Shown here one piece after another: positions 63,179-64,000 of a stretch of DNA of 64,000 nt. The DNA is taken from the NCBI GenBank assembly GCA_964536015.1, contig CAZHVS010000001.1, positions 310,001-374,000 on the forward strand, given 5' to 3'. Origin of the DNA: CAZHVS01 sp964536015. Its GTDB lineage: Bacteria > Bacteroidota > Ignavibacteria > Ignavibacteriales > Ignavibacteriaceae. The notes beneath the pieces were generated by a model. It was not told the DNA's origin. It ran no database searches and saw only the letters and a list, made by a program, of their open reading frames with translations. Positions within the stretch are counted from its first letter, which is position 1; each line of letters begins with the position of its first letter. Position numbers and translations under genes: made by a program.

Positions 63179-64000
63179 ATGAAAAAAGTGTTTATCTTTT
63201 TATTTCTTCTTTCGGGATTAAGTATAGCACAAGAATTGAATGCAAAAGTTACAGTTAAGTTTGATAATCTTCCCGTAATCAACAAAGAGAATCTGATGAA
63301 TTTTCAGCAAACAATCAGTGATTATTTGAATACTACAAAATTTTCCGGGGATGTCTGGAATAATCCAAAAATTGAATGTACCTTTAATATTTTTATCACT
63401 TCTGCTTCTAGTGATGTAAATTATTCCGCACAGGTTTTTATTGGTAGTCAAAGAGAAATTTATAAATCTGCAAAAAAATCTCCTATGTTAACTGTTATGG
63501 ATAATGGCTGGGATTTTACATATGAAAAAAATCAACAATTATATTTTAATCCTATGGTTTTTCACTCAATTACAAGTTTTCTAGATTATTATGCTTATTT
63601 AATAATTGGACTCGATAATGATTCATGGGAAAAAGTTAGTGGGACTCCTTTTTTTATAAAAGCTTCAAATCTTGTTAATCTTGGGGTCAATTCTCGTTTT
63701 TCAAAAGGATGGGAAGGTTCGGGGAATTATAATAGGAGAGATTTGGTTGAAAATATTTTAAGCGAAAAATATCGTCTTTTTCGTGAAGCTATTTATGATT
63801 ATCATTATGGAATAGATTATTATGCTATTAAAAAAGATATAGGACAGGAAAAAATTGCTAATCTTGCAAATGTATTAAACTCTATAAAATCAAAAATTGA
63901 TGCACGTAGTTTATATATTAAGACTTTCTTCGATGCAAAAGCAGGGGAGATAGTTGATTACCTGAAAGATTACCCCGATAAAAATGCGATATTTAAAATT
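63179..64000 (+). CDS. porD: PorD-like DUF4835 protein, 3' end cut by window edge
   Basis: Translated by hand from the ATG at 63179 (an in-frame ATG at 63167 is also possible); 274 codons are visible without a stop. The signal peptide reads MKKVFIFLFLLSGLSIAQ, followed directly by ELNAKVTVKFDNLPVINKEN. Further family features of DUF4835/PorD are IECTFNIFITSASS, the YYAYLIIGLDNDSWE segment, GGWEGS-like GWEGSGNYNRRDLVENIL, the FREAIYDYHYG stretch and FFDAKAGEIVDYL. PorD is required for type IX secretion in Porphyromonas gingivalis, but its molecular role is unclear. It is divergent from the PorV-like gene. The name is by family resemblance. Confidence 0.8.
   Translation, partial: MKKVFIFLFLLSGLSIAQELNAKVTVKFDNLPVINKENLMNFQQTISDYLNTTKFSGDVWNNPKIECTFNIFITSASSDVNYSAQVFIGSQREIYKSAKKSPMLTVMDNGWDFTYEKNQQLYFNPMVFHSITSFLDYYAYLIIGLDNDSWEKVSGTPFFIKASNLVNLGVNSRFSKGWEGSGNYNRRDLVENILSEKYRLFREAIYDYHYGIDYYAIKKDIGQEKIANLANVLNSIKSKIDARSLYIKTFFDAKAGEIVDYLKDYPDKNAIFKI

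Noticed and set aside
1..64000. CRISPR array, insertion sequence or prophage
   Set aside because: No regularly spaced direct repeats, no transposase or integrase, and no phage structural gene seen. The repeated stretches are protein repeats within coding sequences or sorting modules.

Overview
The window is AT-rich, densely coded bacterial chromosome that best fits the Ignavibacteria (Bacteroidota/Chlorobi supergroup). The signs are type IX secretion (T9SS) C-terminal sorting modules of the YPNPFNPxTxI type on five secreted proteins, two PorV/PorQ-type outer-membrane proteins, a PorD-like (DUF4835) gene at the right edge, a TonB-dependent receptor with a carboxypeptidase-regulatory-like front domain, and a GlnRS/GluRS pair. 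I see no phage, transposase, CRISPR array or rRNA. There is one tRNA, tRNA-Ala(GGC).

Left part (1-13.4 kb): the 3' end of prmA is cut off at base 1. Divergent from it runs a tight seven-gene operon (843-11494): TonB receptor, secreted sandwich protein, PorV-like protein, two small outer-membrane barrels and two tandem GHL10-type glycoside hydrolases. A third GHL10 enzyme faces it across a shared terminator. There is no SusD, so this is not a classical polysaccharide utilisation locus. It is the best candidate here for an uncharacterised envelope or glycan system.

Middle (13.4-37.2 kb): a DUF985 cupin, a CHASE4 histidine kinase, a 1306-residue protein with TPRs and three fused CbbX-type AAA+ domains, an SLC45-like sugar transporter followed by a periplasmic GH13 amylase, and a redox group (rubrerythrin, Crp/Fnr-like regulator, Acg-type nitroreductase lipoprotein). 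Then come a large BNR/sortilin-type propeller protein, glnS-gltX, a three-receiver hybrid kinase whose catalytic histidine is replaced by asparagine, and tRNA-Ala.

Right part (37.3-64 kb): three secreted T9SS-tagged proteins (Kelch, FG-GAP, NHL-like), a MATE and an MFS exporter, and a TetR-controlled efflux operon (tetR-tolC-hlyD-two ABC-2 permeases, with no ATPase gene). Two matching operator copies sit before tetR and tolC. These are followed by a Ycf48-like repeat lipoprotein, a Fur/PerR-type regulator-feoA-feoB-M28 peptidase operon, a TPR histidine kinase, an RRM RNA-binding protein with a long leader, and an envelope cluster of a helix-hairpin-helix barrel protein, a PorV-like protein and divergent porD.

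Where a recognisable ribosome binding site or signal peptide favours an internal ATG over the longest reading frame, the shorter start is given. Functions are assigned from motifs read by eye; no database search was run.
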